Shown here one piece after another: positions 37,741 through 46,457 of a DNA stretch of 64,000 nt. Within the stretch, counting starts at the first letter, position 1. The number at the start of each line of letters is the position of its first letter. The stretch lies in assembly GCF_024298925.1 (NCBI RefSeq), contig NZ_CP101283.1:744001-808000 (forward strand), in the 5' to 3' direction. Under the pieces are notes generated by a model, which worked only from the letters and a program-made list of their open reading frames with translations, made no database searches and was not told where the DNA came from. The translations under genes were made by a program, and so were the position numbers. The DNA is from Phenylobacterium sp. LH3H17 (GTDB lineage Bacteria > Pseudomonadota > Alphaproteobacteria > Caulobacterales > Caulobacteraceae).

Positions 37741-37761
37741 ATGATAGGTTTGATCTATCAT
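37741..37761. promoter_or_regulatory. LysR-type palindrome overlapping the regulator's start codon
   Basis: ATGATAG-GTTTGAT-CTATCAT is a perfect seven-base inverted repeat with a seven-base spacer. It contains the T-N11-A arrangement of LysR boxes (T at 37745, A at 37757). Its right half runs into the ATG of the LysR gene at 37760, so binding would repress that gene, while the divergent isovaleryl-CoA dehydrogenase promoter lies within 90 bases. This is a strong candidate for the regulator's own recognition site. Confidence 0.6.
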
Positions 37762-38611
37762 GGACCGCTACCTCCTCCGCTACTTCCTGGCGATTGTAGA
37801 AACCGGGAATTTCAGCCGGGCCGCGGCGCGGGAAAACGTAGCGCAGCCGACCCTTTCGGCCGGGATCGCCAAGCTGGAGGGACAGCTGCAGGCGCGGCTG
37901 TTCGACCGCACCAACCGCCGGGTCCACCTCACCGAGGCGGGCAGCCGGTTCCTGGTTCACGCGCGGCGCATCGAGCACGAGTTCAACCTCGCCCAGGCGG
38001 CGGTCTCCGGCGCGGCGCGGCCGGAACAGCTGCGGGTTGCGGTGTTGTCCACCATCCCCACGGCGCTGCTGGAACAGACCCTGGCGCGGCGCGCCGGCGA
38101 CGAACAGATCGAACTCCTTGAGGGCTCCGAACGCGAGGTGCTGAGCCTGCTGGACCGCGGCCGCGTGGACGCGGCCCTGACCATCCTGCGGCCGGCCTCC
38201 GACCGGTTCGGCGCCGAGCGGCTGTGCGAGGAGGGCTACAGCCTGGCCCTGCCGGCCGGCCATCGGCTGGCCCAGGCCGACAGCCTGCGCGGCGAGGAGC
38301 TGGCCGACGAGGTGATGATGGTCCGCCGCCACTGCGAGGTCCTGGCCGAGACCAGCCGGTATTTCATCGAGCGCAACGTGCGCCCCTTCTTCAGCTATCG
38401 GGGCGTCAGCGACGACCGGGTGATGGGCCTGGTGCGGGCCGGGCTCGGGATCACGGTCATGCCCGACGGGCATCGCGACCCCGGCGTCGCCCGCGTGCGC
38501 CTGGAGGGCTTCACGCCGCGCCGCATCCTGGGCCTGGCCTATGCCGATCCGGCCGCGCGCTATCGCACCAGCGGGTTCGTCCAGGCCGCGCGAGAAGTGT
38601 TCGCCGACTAG
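37760..38611 (+). CDS. LysR-family regulator of the leucine-degradation operon (inferred)
   Basis: This 283-residue protein has the LysR N-terminal winged helix ([56 protein letters not shown]) and a C-terminal periplasmic-binding-type effector domain ([45 protein letters not shown]). It is divergent from ivd-mccB-mccA with 111 bases between the starts, and a palindrome with LysR-box geometry overlaps its start. In many proteobacteria this pathway is controlled by the MerR-type LiuR, so a LysR protein in that position is a local variation. Effector unknown. Confidence 0.88.
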   Translation: MDRYLLRYFLAIVETGNFSRAAARENVAQPTLSAGIAKLEGQLQARLFDRTNRRVHLTEAGSRFLVHARRIEHEFNLAQAAVSGAARPEQLRVAVLSTIPTALLEQTLARRAGDEQIELLEGSEREVLSLLDRGRVDAALTILRPASDRFGAERLCEEGYSLALPAGHRLAQADSLRGEELADEVMMVRRHCEVLAETSRYFIERNVRPFFSYRGVSDDRVMGLVRAGLGITVMPDGHRDPGVARVRLEGFTPRRILGLAYADPAARYRTSGFVQAAREVFAD

Positions 38612-39123
38612 GCCTTCAGGTCGGCGAGCCGCACGGTCATGTAGCGGGCGTCGGGACCGTAGCCGGCGACCTTGGCGGCCAGGGCCGCCGGGAGGTCGGG
38701 CGGGTCGGCATAGCCCATCCTGGCCCAGAAGCCGCCGGCGCCCTGCACGGCGATCAGGTCGCCCCGGACGAGGCCAAGCGCCAGGGCGGCGTCGGCGGCC
38801 CTTCGCACCAGGGCGCGGCCCAGGCCCAGGCCGCGGGCGGCCTCGCCGATCGCGAGGTCGTGGACGAACCAGTTGTCGCCGGGCGGCGGCGCGCCCAAGG
38901 CCGTGCCGATGGCGGGCGGGGCGGCGGCCGGCCAGGGGTGGCTGAGGACGTAGGCCATCAGCCGGTCATCGCCGAACGCCCCCCAGCAGCAGGTGGGGGC
39001 GATCTCCAGCCGGCTGACCAGGATCTCAGCAGGCTCGCGATAGAGCGGCAGGTAGACCGCGTCCTGAAGCGCCGCGGCCGCCGCGAGGTCGGCCGGCTTC
39101 AGCGGCCGCAGGTCTGCCGTCAC
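38608..39123 (-). CDS. GNAT-family N-acetyltransferase
   Basis: This 171-residue protein has the GNAT fold: an N-terminal [20 protein letters not shown] helix region, [30 protein letters not shown] containing the R/QxxGxG/A acetyl-CoA loop (here ARGLGLGRA), then a C-terminal [16 protein letters not shown] block typical of the family. The substrate is unknown. Its stop overlaps the LysR stop by four bases (convergent) and its start overlaps the stop of the upstream winged-helix regulator by four bases, so it is probably in one operon with it. Confidence 0.87.
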   Translation of the reverse strand: MTADLRPLKPADLAAAAALQDAVYLPLYREPAEILVSRLEIAPTCCWGAFGDDRLMAYVLSHPWPAAAPPAIGTALGAPPPGDNWFVHDLAIGEAARGLGLGRALVRRAADAALALGLVRGDLIAVQGAGGFWARMGYADPPDLPAALAAKVAGYGPDARYMTVRLADLKA

Positions 39124-41255
39124 CCCACCCGCTCCAGCCGCATCATCCCGATGTCGATATCCATGTGGACCTGGCGGGTATAGATCATCGCCCCCGTCGC
39201 GGGATCGATGGCGAGGCCGGAATAGGAGGTGGCGTTGGGCGCCTCCGCGACGACGGTCACCGGGCCGCCATCGACGCTAGAGGTCATGATCACCGGGGTG
39301 CGGCCGCGGGGCATGTCCAGCCAGAACTGGCGGTCGCCCTGGACGATCCAGGCGTTGGTGGGGAAGCCCGGGCTGTCGCTCAGCCGCTGGGCGCCGCTCC
39401 CGTCGGCGTTCAGCTTCCAGATGCCGGGCATGTCCTGTTTCATGGCCAGCAGGCCCGACGGGGAGGCCCGGACGGCCGTCCAGCCCGGCCCGGTTACGGG
39501 CGTGAGGTCTCCGGGCTTGCGGGTGTCCAGGCGCCACAGGCGGCGGACGCCGCCGCGCTTGGCGGCCAGCACCACGGTCTGTCCATCGGCTTCCCAGCTC
39601 AGCGAGGTCATCTCGTAGTCGCCGCTCAACAGGATGCGCGGCGGCCCGCCGCCGGCGGCGATCTCGTAGACCCCGTAGCGACCGTGGCTGGCGGCCACGA
39701 AGACCAGGCGGCGGCCGTCGGGAGACCAGCGTAGGTCGTCGATGTGCGTGGCCTGGAAGAAGGTCATCTTCTGAGCCGGTTGGCCCGGCGCGCGCGTCCA
39801 GACCGAGCGGCCGGCCCGGGTGTCGGCGACGAAGGCAAGCACGCCGGTGGGCGAGATGTCGCCCGCCCACTGGACGCCGGCCTCCTTGGTGATCAGCTCG
39901 CCGCCGACCTCCGCCAGATTGGCGCGAACATCGACCAGCTCCATGGCCAGCGCCCCGTTGGCGCCCGTCGAGAGCTTGCGAACCTCGCGCAGCCCCGAGC
40001 CTAGCCGGATGGGCTCGCCGCCGTCGCTTGCCACGCTCCAGATTCCGAAATCGCCGCTACGGTTCGAGGCGAAGAACAGAGATCCGCCGCTGGACGACCA
40101 GGTGAGACCGGCGACCTCGGCCCCGTCATGGGTGATCCGCCTGGCCGCCCCGCCGCGGATGTCCTGCACATAGATGTCCGACACCCCGATCGCCGCGAGG
40201 CGGATGAAGGCCAGGCTGCGGCCGTCGGGCGAGATCACCAGATCGCGATCGCCTCGCATCCATGCCGGCGGCGAGGTGACCGCCGTCACGGTCCCGCCCT
40301 CGGCGGCGACGGAATAGATCCGCCGCGCCGCGCTGCGCGTGGGCCGGTCGATGAAATAGAGCCGCGCTCCGTCGGGCGCCCAGACGATCTTCGAAGTCTC
40401 GAAATTGCGGCACGTCGCCAGCCGCCGTTCGGGGCCGCTGGGCAGGGTCTTGATGAAGATCTGGCAGGGCGTGTCGGGAACGACGCGGACGAAGGCCAGG
40501 CGGTCGCCGGTTGGTGACCAGGCCGGCGAGGTGTCGGCCGTCGGCCCGCCCACCAGGAGGGCGGTCGAACCGTCGCGGATGTTGCGCACGAGGATGTCCT
40601 GATCCTTGCCGTCCTGGCCAATCGTATAGGCGACCTGGCCGCCCGACGCAGAGAGGGCGGGCTGGGACTCGTAGGCCAGGGTGTCGGCGACGCTCTCGAA
40701 GCCGGCCACCCGCCAGGTTTCGGTTCGGTTCATAAGCCACCAGCCGCCGGCCGCGACCAGCGCCACGGCAAGTGCGCCGAGCGCCAGCAGGGGCAGGTGG
40801 CCCAGACGCCGCGCCGAGACCTTCGGCGCCGGGTCGGCCGGCCGCGCGGGCTGGATGTCGGGCCTGTCGACCAGATCGGCGGAAACCAGGCGGTAGCCGA
40901 CGCGCGGTACGGTCTCGATGACGAACGAGCCGCGGTCGTCGCTCTCGGAAAGCTTTCGCAGGCGTCCGATGCAGCGGTGCAGGGAGTCGTCGGTGACCGA
41001 CACATCGCCCCAGCAGTCGCGCAGCAGTTCGTCGCGGGACACCACCGCGCCCATGCGGCGAGCGAGCGCCGCCAGCACCTGCATCACGCGCGGTTCCAGG
41101 ATGTCGATGACGTCGCCGCGACGCACTTCGCGATAGGCCGGGCGCACCCGGAAGGCCCCGAGTTGGAAGTCGTGCTCGTTGGCGAGGTCCAGTCGGCGAT
41201 GCGGCGCGAAGGTCGTGGTTTCGCCGGTCCGTTGGCTGCCGTCGTCGGCCATCAT
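39120..41255 (-). CDS. Membrane-anchored winged-helix regulator with TolB-type beta-propeller (CadC-like)
   Basis: This protein of about 711 residues has a cytoplasmic OmpR/CadC-type DNA-binding domain (residues about 29-125; EPRVMQVLAALARRMGAVVSRDELLRDCWGDVSVTDDSLHRCIGRLRK is split over its recognition helices), a Pro/Ala linker, one transmembrane helix (about 153-175) and a large periplasmic WD40-like TolB propeller (PD40 repeats such as SPAWSPTGDRLAFVR and LRWSPDGRRLVFVA). Such one-component regulators sense a periplasmic signal and bind DNA directly. The start is one of two adjacent ATGs preceded by GGGAG. It lies 158 bases from an ArsR regulator and next to a TonB receptor, so a role in controlling uptake is plausible but unproven. 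Confidence 0.87.
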   Translation of the reverse strand: MMADDGSQRTGETTTFAPHRRLDLANEHDFQLGAFRVRPAYREVRRGDVIDILEPRVMQVLAALARRMGAVVSRDELLRDCWGDVSVTDDSLHRCIGRLRKLSESDDRGSFVIETVPRVGYRLVSADLVDRPDIQPARPADPAPKVSARRLGHLPLLALGALAVALVAAGGWWLMNRTETWRVAGFESVADTLAYESQPALSASGGQVAYTIGQDGKDQDILVRNIRDGSTALLVGGPTADTSPAWSPTGDRLAFVRVVPDTPCQIFIKTLPSGPERRLATCRNFETSKIVWAPDGARLYFIDRPTRSAARRIYSVAAEGGTVTAVTSPPAWMRGDRDLVISPDGRSLAFIRLAAIGVSDIYVQDIRGGAARRITHDGAEVAGLTWSSSGGSLFFASNRSGDFGIWSVASDGGEPIRLGSGLREVRKLSTGANGALAMELVDVRANLAEVGGELITKEAGVQWAGDISPTGVLAFVADTRAGRSVWTRAPGQPAQKMTFFQATHIDDLRWSPDGRRLVFVAASHGRYGVYEIAAGGGPPRILLSGDYEMTSLSWEADGQTVVLAAKRGGVRRLWRLDTRKPGDLTPVTGPGWTAVRASPSGLLAMKQDMPGIWKLNADGSGAQRLSDSPGFPTNAWIVQGDRQFWLDMPRGRTPVIMTSSVDGGPVTVVAEAPNATSYSGLAIDPATGAMIYTRQVHMDIDIGMMRLERVG

Positions 41256-41413
41256 CGGGCTCCCATCGGGTAAAAATCCGAACTGCGCCCAAGTCTTCCG
41301 GGCCCGTGACGCAGAGCCTCGATCTGCGCGGCGCATGGTCCGCGGCTTGGTCTCGAGGCGTTGATGTCACTCATCGATCGCACTCCGCAATTCGCGGTTC
41401 CGAGGTGGTTCCA

Positions 41414-41758
41414 GTGAACCGCCGCATTCCCCGTTCCCCGGACGATATCGAACAGTCGCTGCTCACCGCGATCTCCGATCCTATCCGGCATAAGATCATT
41501 GTGCACCTCAGCGCCCGGCCGCTCTGCGTCGGCAAGCTGGCCAGCCGGTTCCCGGTCGTTCGCGCCGCCATCTCGCGCCATCTGAGAGTCCTCCTCGATG
41601 CGGGCCTGGTCACCTGCCGGCGCACGGGCTCGCTCAACATCTATTCGGTGCGTCCCGAGCCGCTGGAGCGGCTTCGGACCTATTTCGGCCGAATCTCCTA
41701 CGAGGCGGCCCGCACGATCGAGGGCGCCGACGGGGATCGGTGGCTGGACGCCGCCTAG
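41414..41758 (+). CDS. ArsR/SmtB-like helix-turn-helix regulator
   Basis: This protein of about 114 residues has a winged helix: SLLTAISDPIRHKIIVHLSARPLCVGKLASRFPVVRAAISRHLRVLLDAGLVTCRRTG, then a wing LNIYSVRPEPLERLRTYF. It matches the ArsR fold used in metal or redox sensing and in SdpR/PadR-like regulators, but the usual CVC metal-binding cysteines are missing (only Cys in LCVGK and TCRR). The GTG at 41414 has a GAGG site and gives the family length; an ATG at 41306 would add 36 residues. It is divergent from the membrane-bound regulator and upstream of the TonB receptor on the same strand. Confidence 0.8.
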   Translation: MNRRIPRSPDDIEQSLLTAISDPIRHKIIVHLSARPLCVGKLASRFPVVRAAISRHLRVLLDAGLVTCRRTGSLNIYSVRPEPLERLRTYFGRISYEAARTIEGADGDRWLDAA

Positions 41759-42002
41759 ATCCCAAGCCCGCACCCAAGGTCGCGTTGGTTACATAGGAAA
41801 CCATACACAATGTAGGAAGTGTAACAACTGAGGCAATTTCGCGACAATCCGAGTTTAAATCACTTGGCAGCTTGGCCGAGTGCTCAGGGATTCGCGCCTA
41901 TTATGGACACTATACAGTAACGCGTACGAAAAATTCCAAAACCGACAGGTTGTAGAGACCGCCACAACGGCGATCAACACTGTCATGTCCTGGGGGATAT
42001 CC

Positions 42003-45000
42003 ATGATCAATCGCAACAACCGCGGGCGCCTATTGGCATCCACGATCCTGACCGGCGCCATTAGCCTGCTCGCGGCCGGAGCCGCCGCCGCGCAGGAGGC
42101 GGAGGAAGTTCAGGAAGTCGTCGTCACGGGCTCGCGCATCGTCCGGCAGGACTTCGTGGCCGCCAGCCCCATCACCACGGTGACCGGCGACGCCGCCGTG
42201 GCCAACGCCGACATCACCCTCGACACCTATCTGAACACCCTGCCGCAGGTCAGCCCGGCGGGGACGATGACCTCCAACAACCCCGGCAACGCCGGCCAGG
42301 CGAACATCGACCTGCGCGGCCTGGGCTCCATCCGCAACCTGGTCCTGGTCGACGGCCGCCGTCCGATGTTCTCGGCCAACACCCTGACGGTGGATGTGAA
42401 CACCATCCCGCAGGCCATGATCGGCAGCATCGAGGTCATCTCCGGCGGCGCGGGCGCGACCTACGGCGCCGACGCCGTGTCGGGCGTGGTCAACCTGAAG
42501 CTCAAGGACAACTTCGAAGGCCTGGACGTGCGCGCCAGCTACTCGGACGCCACCGAGTATCATGACGCCAAGGAGTACCAGTTCTCGGCGGTGCTCGGCG
42601 GCAACTTCTCCGACGGCAAGGGCAACGCGATCTTCGGCTTCGACCGGTCGGTCCGCGAAGGCGTGACCAAGGGCCAGCGTCCGTTCGCCGCCCTCGCCAC
42701 CTCGACGACCGGCACGCCGCCGGCCGGCGCGATCCGCTTCAATTCCAGCAACCCCATTCCGCTCTCGGCGGTCCAGACCCTGTTCCAGAGCTACGGCGTG
42801 ACGGGCGCGGTGGGCAACGCTTCGGGTTCGCTGGGCTTCAATCTTGACGGCAGCCTGTACTACGCCGGGGTGGCCAACAATCCGACCCTGCAGGTCCAGA
42901 ACTTCAAGTATCCGATCGACGTCAACGTCAACACGCGCTTCTACCCGGACTTCTACAGCTACAACTTCGACGCCCCGAACCTGCTGACGCTTCCCATGGA
43001 TCGCTACTCATTCATGACGAAGATCAATTACGAGTTCGACAGCGGCGTGGAGGTCTTCGCCCAGGCCGGCTGGACCGAGTACACCGCCAACACGGCCCTG
43101 GCGCCCACCCCGATTCCCACGGTCAACACCGCGGCGATCGGCACGGCCACCAACCAGCAGGTCGCCTCGGCCCTGGTCATGCCGGGCCAGAACGTCGGCA
43201 ACAGCCTCGTCGTGCCGGTCACCAACCCGTTCATCCCGAACGACCTTAAGGTCCTGCTGGCCGCGCGGACCGGCGACGACCCGAAGCTGGTCGGCGCGGG
43301 CGCCAACGAGCCCTTCCTGTTCGGCTTCCGGCCGCTCGGCTTCGGCGCGCGGACCTCTCAGTTCCAGAACACCGTGGTCCAGTTCATGGGCGGCGCGAAG
43401 TTCCCGATCGGCGAGAACTGGAAGGGCGAGGGCTATGTCAGCCAGGGCCGGACGGAGATTGTCCGGACCCAGTTCGGCAACATCGACACTCAGCGTCTGA
43501 CCGACATCCTGGGCGCCCCCGGCCAGAACCCGGCGGGCTCCGACGGCGCCTGCGCGACCCAGAACTTCTTCGGCGACCGGGGGCTACAAGGCTCCTGCCG
43601 CACCTATCTGGAATCGCCGGTCACCCGCAGCGAGCTCTATGAGCAAACCATCGGCCAGTTCTTCATCAGCGGCGACCTGTTCGAAGCGCCAGCCGGCGCC
43701 GTTCCCGTCGTCCTGGGCGTCGAGCATCGGGAGCTGGAGTACAGCCTGCGGTTCCTGTCGAATCCAGGTCCGTTCTCGGGCTTCAACGTCGGCGATCCGG
43801 AAGCCGGCGCCAGCACGTTCAACGACATCTTCGCCGAGGCGCTGGTCCCGCTCGTCAAGGATCTGCCCTATGTCGAGAGTCTCGAACTCGGGCTTGGCGT
43901 CCGCTATTCCAAGGCGCAGTTCGAGGACTTGCTAACTGGGAACAAGACCGACACCCGCGGTTCGTGGACCTACAAGGCCGAGCTGAACTGGAAGGCTACC
44001 GACTGGGCCCGCATCCGCGCCTCGTATCAGCGCGCGGTTCGTGAGCCGAGCTTCGCCGAACTGTTCGTCGGCACGGCGTCCGCACCGCAGATCCTCGATC
44101 CCTGCTCGGCGTTCACCAACGCCTGGAAGGCCTCGGGAACTGGGCCGGGCACTCTGCGCGGACTCTGCGCGGCTCAGGGTGTGTCGGCGGCCGGCGCTCC
44201 GACCGCGCCTGGCTCACAGGCCAACATCGAACTGTCGGGCAATATCGATCTTGCTCCTGAAAGCGCCGACACCCTCACGATTGGCATCGCGCTGTCCTCC
44301 CCCTGGGAAAACCAGTGGGCGAGCCGCCTGCGGGGCTCCATCGACTACTACCGCATCAAGATCGCCGACCCGATCATCCTCTTCGACACCAACACGGCGC
44401 TCGCTGCCTGCTTTAACTACTTCGGCACCAACCCGACCTATTCCAACAGCTATCTCTACTGCGCCGGTATCGCCCGGACCGGCGGCAACCTGACCGGCGC
44501 CAGTATCAACAACCCGGCTACGACGGACCCGGACCAGGCGTGGCCATTGGAGAACGGCGGCCTTATCGATACCTCCGGCCTCGACTTCCAGATCGACTAT
44601 GGCTTCGATTGGGAGTGGTTCGGGGCCCCAGACTGGATGGGTTCCATCCAGGCCAACCTCCTGCTGACCCACGTGCTGGAATACAAGCAGGCTGACCGGT
44701 CCGACCTGCCGGCCGTCGACTTCACCGGCACCATTTCCTACTTCGGCGCAGGCCTCGGCACGAGCTTCCCCGACTGGAAGGGGATGCTCAACGTCCGCTG
44801 GAAGCTCGGCGAGATCGGCGTGTCGGGCTACACGACCGACGCCTTCAGCCTCGGCGCCCGCGTCCGCTACATCGACGCCATGGAGAACCGCCAGTTCCGG
44901 CAGTACGAGGGCGAGACCTTCCTCGGCACGGCCGGCGTCCCCTCCAACGTCCCGGCAACCTACTACATCGACCTGGACGCCACCTGGGGCATCACCGACA

Positions 45001-45143
45001 ACGTTGAGCTCAAGCTGGGCCTGAACAACGTGGCCGACCAGCAGCCGCGTCTCTACGCCCCGAACGTCCAGTCCGGCACCGACCCGTCCAGCTATGACGT
45101 GATCGGCCGCCGCGCCTTCGGACAGATCAAGCTCCGCTTCTAA
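42003..45143 (+). CDS. TonB-dependent outer-membrane receptor
   Basis: This protein of about 1046 residues has a signal peptide (MINRNNRGRLLASTILTGAI then SLLAAGAAAAQEA) and a TonB box-like EEVQEVVVTGSRI near residues 35-46. The plug domain follows (IDLRGLGSIRNLVLVDGRRPM, GSIEVISGGAGATYGADAVSGVVNLKLK), then a 22-stranded barrel ending in FGQIKLRF with the C-terminal phenylalanine expected for outer-membrane proteins. The plug type with a long barrel is the Caulobacterales group used for uptake of sugars, oligosaccharides or other large ligands; the ligand is unknown. A GGGGGA site precedes the ATG. A strong terminator follows. Its upstream region of about 240 bases is AT-rich in part and must hold the promoter. 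Confidence 0.93.
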   Translation: MINRNNRGRLLASTILTGAISLLAAGAAAAQEAEEVQEVVVTGSRIVRQDFVAASPITTVTGDAAVANADITLDTYLNTLPQVSPAGTMTSNNPGNAGQANIDLRGLGSIRNLVLVDGRRPMFSANTLTVDVNTIPQAMIGSIEVISGGAGATYGADAVSGVVNLKLKDNFEGLDVRASYSDATEYHDAKEYQFSAVLGGNFSDGKGNAIFGFDRSVREGVTKGQRPFAALATSTTGTPPAGAIRFNSSNPIPLSAVQTLFQSYGVTGAVGNASGSLGFNLDGSLYYAGVANNPTLQVQNFKYPIDVNVNTRFYPDFYSYNFDAPNLLTLPMDRYSFMTKINYEFDSGVEVFAQAGWTEYTANTALAPTPIPTVNTAAIGTATNQQVASALVMPGQNVGNSLVVPVTNPFIPNDLKVLLAARTGDDPKLVGAGANEPFLFGFRPLGFGARTSQFQNTVVQFMGGAKFPIGENWKGEGYVSQGRTEIVRTQFGNIDTQRLTDILGAPGQNPAGSDGACATQNFFGDRGLQGSCRTYLESPVTRSELYEQTIGQFFISGDLFEAPAGAVPVVLGVEHRELEYSLRFLSNPGPFSGFNVGDPEAGASTFNDIFAEALVPLVKDLPYVESLELGLGVRYSKAQFEDLLTGNKTDTRGSWTYKAELNWKATDWARIRASYQRAVREPSFAELFVGTASAPQILDPCSAFTNAWKASGTGPGTLRGLCAAQGVSAAGAPTAPGSQANIELSGNIDLAPESADTLTIGIALSSPWENQWASRLRGSIDYYRIKIADPIILFDTNTALAACFNYFGTNPTYSNSYLYCAGIARTGGNLTGASINNPATTDPDQAWPLENGGLIDTSGLDFQIDYGFDWEWFGAPDWMGSIQANLLLTHVLEYKQADRSDLPAVDFTGTISYFGAGLGTSFPDWKGMLNVRWKLGEIGVSGYTTDAFSLGARVRYIDAMENRQFRQYEGETFLGTAGVPSNVPATYYIDLDATWGITDNVELKLGLNNVADQQPRLYAPNVQSGTDPSSYDVIGRRAFGQIKLRF

Positions 45144-45162
45144 GGTCCAAGAGGCCCTCTCC

Positions 45163-45198
45163 GGGGCGGCGGCTTCCCCTCCGCCGCCCCGACTTTTT
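45163..45198 (+). terminator. Intrinsic terminator after the TonB receptor gene
   Basis: A perfect ten-base GC stem (GGGGCGGCGG at 45163-45172 paired with CCGCCGCCCC at 45181-45190) with an eight-base loop is followed by a run of five T (45194-45198). This is a classical Rho-independent terminator just 19 bases after the receptor's stop codon, and it separates the receptor from the small membrane-protein gene that starts at 45227. Confidence 0.85.
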
Positions 45199-45226
45199 CC
45201 CTGAACGCCCACCGGGAGGCCCGCCC

Positions 45227-45727
45227 TTGACCACAACCAGCGCGCATTCACCCAGGCGCGTCCTGCGCCCGATCGAAGCCATTCTGGGCGCCGGGTTGCT
45301 CGCCGCCGTCCTCGACATCGCCAATCCGATCATCATCTGGGGCCTGAAGGGCGTGCCGGCCGAGCGCATCCTGCAGTCAGTGGCCAGCGGCTTGCTGGGC
45401 AAGGCGGCCTTCGCGGGCGGGGCGGCCACCGCGGCCCTGGGCATGGCGGCCCACACCCTGATCATGCTGGGGGCGGCGACCGTCTACTATCTCGCCAGCC
45501 GCAGGCTGCCGGCCATGAACCGCCATCCCTGGATCGCCGGCCCGGCCTTCGGGTTCGGTTTCTACTTCTTCATGAACTACCTGGTGGTTCCGCTGTCGCA
45601 GGCTGGCATGAAGCCGCCGCACGGCTGGTTCCCGGTGCTCAACCAGATGTTCTGCCACCTGGTTCTGGTGGGCCTCACCTTCTCGCTGATCATCAGCCGG
45701 GCGCGGAAATCCGGCGACCCAGCCTAG
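45227..45727 (+). CDS. Small multi-pass membrane protein of unknown function
   Basis: This 166-residue protein has four or so hydrophobic segments: about residues 16-40 (AILGAGLLAAVLDIANPIII), 68-90 (GMAAHTLIMLGAATVYYLA), 103-125 (AGPAFGFGFYFFMNYLVVPL) and 138-158. Conserved-looking charged loops carry KGVPAERILQSVASGLLG. I recognise the general look of the YagU/DUF1440-type inner-membrane proteins but cannot name it. The start is a TTG with GGGAGG seven bases upstream; no ATG gives a better reading. It follows the terminator of the TonB receptor, so it is probably transcribed separately. Confidence 0.7.
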   Translation: MTTTSAHSPRRVLRPIEAILGAGLLAAVLDIANPIIIWGLKGVPAERILQSVASGLLGKAAFAGGAATAALGMAAHTLIMLGAATVYYLASRRLPAMNRHPWIAGPAFGFGFYFFMNYLVVPLSQAGMKPPHGWFPVLNQMFCHLVLVGLTFSLIISRARKSGDPA

Positions 45728-45977
45728 CGAAACCGGCGATATCACGGTATCCGACCCCGCTAGGCCCAGGCGCGAATTTCAGCGCCTGTCGGTAGGTGAC
45801 TGGCCGGAACCTGCCATGGTCGCCACCTGCGCCCCGTATCTCGTAGGCGCCCTGCCGCCCACATAGCCGGCCGGTTGTGTGGGCGCGCAGCCAAATCTGG
45901 CTGCCCAGATCATGAAGCGCAGGCTGAAGATGTCTCCCAGATCAGGGCGGACCATGCGTCAAGCTTGACAATTACGG

Positions 45978-45992
45978 AGACAGGCAGTGTCT
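45978..45992. promoter_or_regulatory. Inverted repeat near a TTGACA element upstream of the peptide operon
   Basis: AGACA-GGCAG-TGTCT is a perfect five-base inverted repeat, eight bases after a TTGACA hexamer (45965-45970). If that hexamer is a -35 box, a protein bound here would cover the promoter spacer. It is 146 bases before the peptide start codon. Confidence 0.3.
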
Positions 45993-46065
45993 GTACTCAG
46001 AATTAGAGTAAACAAGCGTTGCTATAGGTATCGTGGTTAGTATTCATTTACCAAGACTCCCAATA

Positions 46066-46083
46066 GATCAAGTATTATTGATC
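46066..46083. promoter_or_regulatory. Operator-like palindrome upstream of the peptide operon
   Basis: GATCAA-GTATTA-TTGATC is a perfect six-base inverted repeat with a six-base spacer, 55 bases before the start of the peptide gene at 46139. It is in the AT-rich leader and has the size and symmetry of a dimeric repressor site. No regulator gene is adjacent. Confidence 0.45.
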
Positions 46084-46138
46084 GGCGAACATTGTTTTTG
46101 GTGATATGACTTCCGGGCGTTTCTTGGAGGAAACACCC

Positions 46139-46390
46139 ATGACTGCCGCTGCCACTACAAAGGGGCGCTATGCCCAAATGAGTCTGGTCAAGGGGCTAGA
46201 CAGTTCCGTCCTCAAGGTCTCGACCCCGGGGGACTTCGTCGACAAGGACTTCAGCATCGTCAGCAAGTCGATCCTGGAGCTGATCCACAAGCATACCGGC
46301 TGCAACTGCCTGTCCGGCCGGATCAAGGTCGTGATCGAGGACGATTTCGAGGACGTGATCCGCGTCGATCTCGGCCAACGCTTCGGCTGA
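46139..46390 (+). CDS. Candidate RiPP precursor peptide with a Cys-Asn-Cys motif
   Basis: This 83-residue peptide has an excellent ribosome site (GGAGGA, nine bases before the ATG). It has no signal peptide. The first 50 residues look like a leader (MTAAATTKGRYAQMSLVKGL ... SILELIHKH), followed by the only two cysteines, Cys55 and Cys57, in HTGCNCLSG, and a 26-residue tail rich in acidic residues and alternating hydrophobics (IKVVIEDDFEDVIRVD). It is the first gene of an operon with a DUF692 iron oxidase and a partner protein, enzymes that modify cysteines in methanobactin, bufferin and related peptides. I therefore infer that the CxC is modified. It lacks the repeated or EGKCG-type cysteines of bufferin and HvfA precursors. 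Confidence 0.75.
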   Translation: MTAAATTKGRYAQMSLVKGLDSSVLKVSTPGDFVDKDFSIVSKSILELIHKHTGCNCLSGRIKVVIEDDFEDVIRVDLGQRFG

Positions 46391-46394
46391 CGTC

Positions 46395-46432
46395 TCCGGC
46401 CCCGCCCTCGACCCGCGAAGGGCGGGGCCGGA
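46395..46432 (+). terminator. GC-rich hairpin (attenuator) between precursor and oxidase genes
   Basis: A perfect 14-base stem (46395-46408 paired with 46419-46432, core GGCCCCGCCC) encloses a ten-base loop and starts five bases after the peptide stop codon. There is no long T run after it, only ATCCTTC. It could be a partial terminator or a 3' mRNA-stabilising hairpin, which would make the peptide more abundant than its modifying enzymes, a common arrangement in RiPP operons. Confidence 0.65.
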
Positions 46433-46457
46433 TCCTTCAATTGCAGGCAGGACCGCC

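Larger units (their letters stand above)
45728..46138. other. AT-richer intergenic region upstream of the RiPP-type operon
   Basis: About 410 bases without a gene. It begins with a CCTAGCG/CGCTAGG inverted repeat (45723-45729 and 45758-45764, loop 28) that may end the upstream transcript. The second half is clearly AT-rich, with a TTGACA at 45965-45970 and two operator-like palindromes (45978-45992 and 46066-46083). I could not find a convincing -10 box. It looks like a regulated promoter region for the peptide operon that starts at 46139. Confidence 0.5.
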
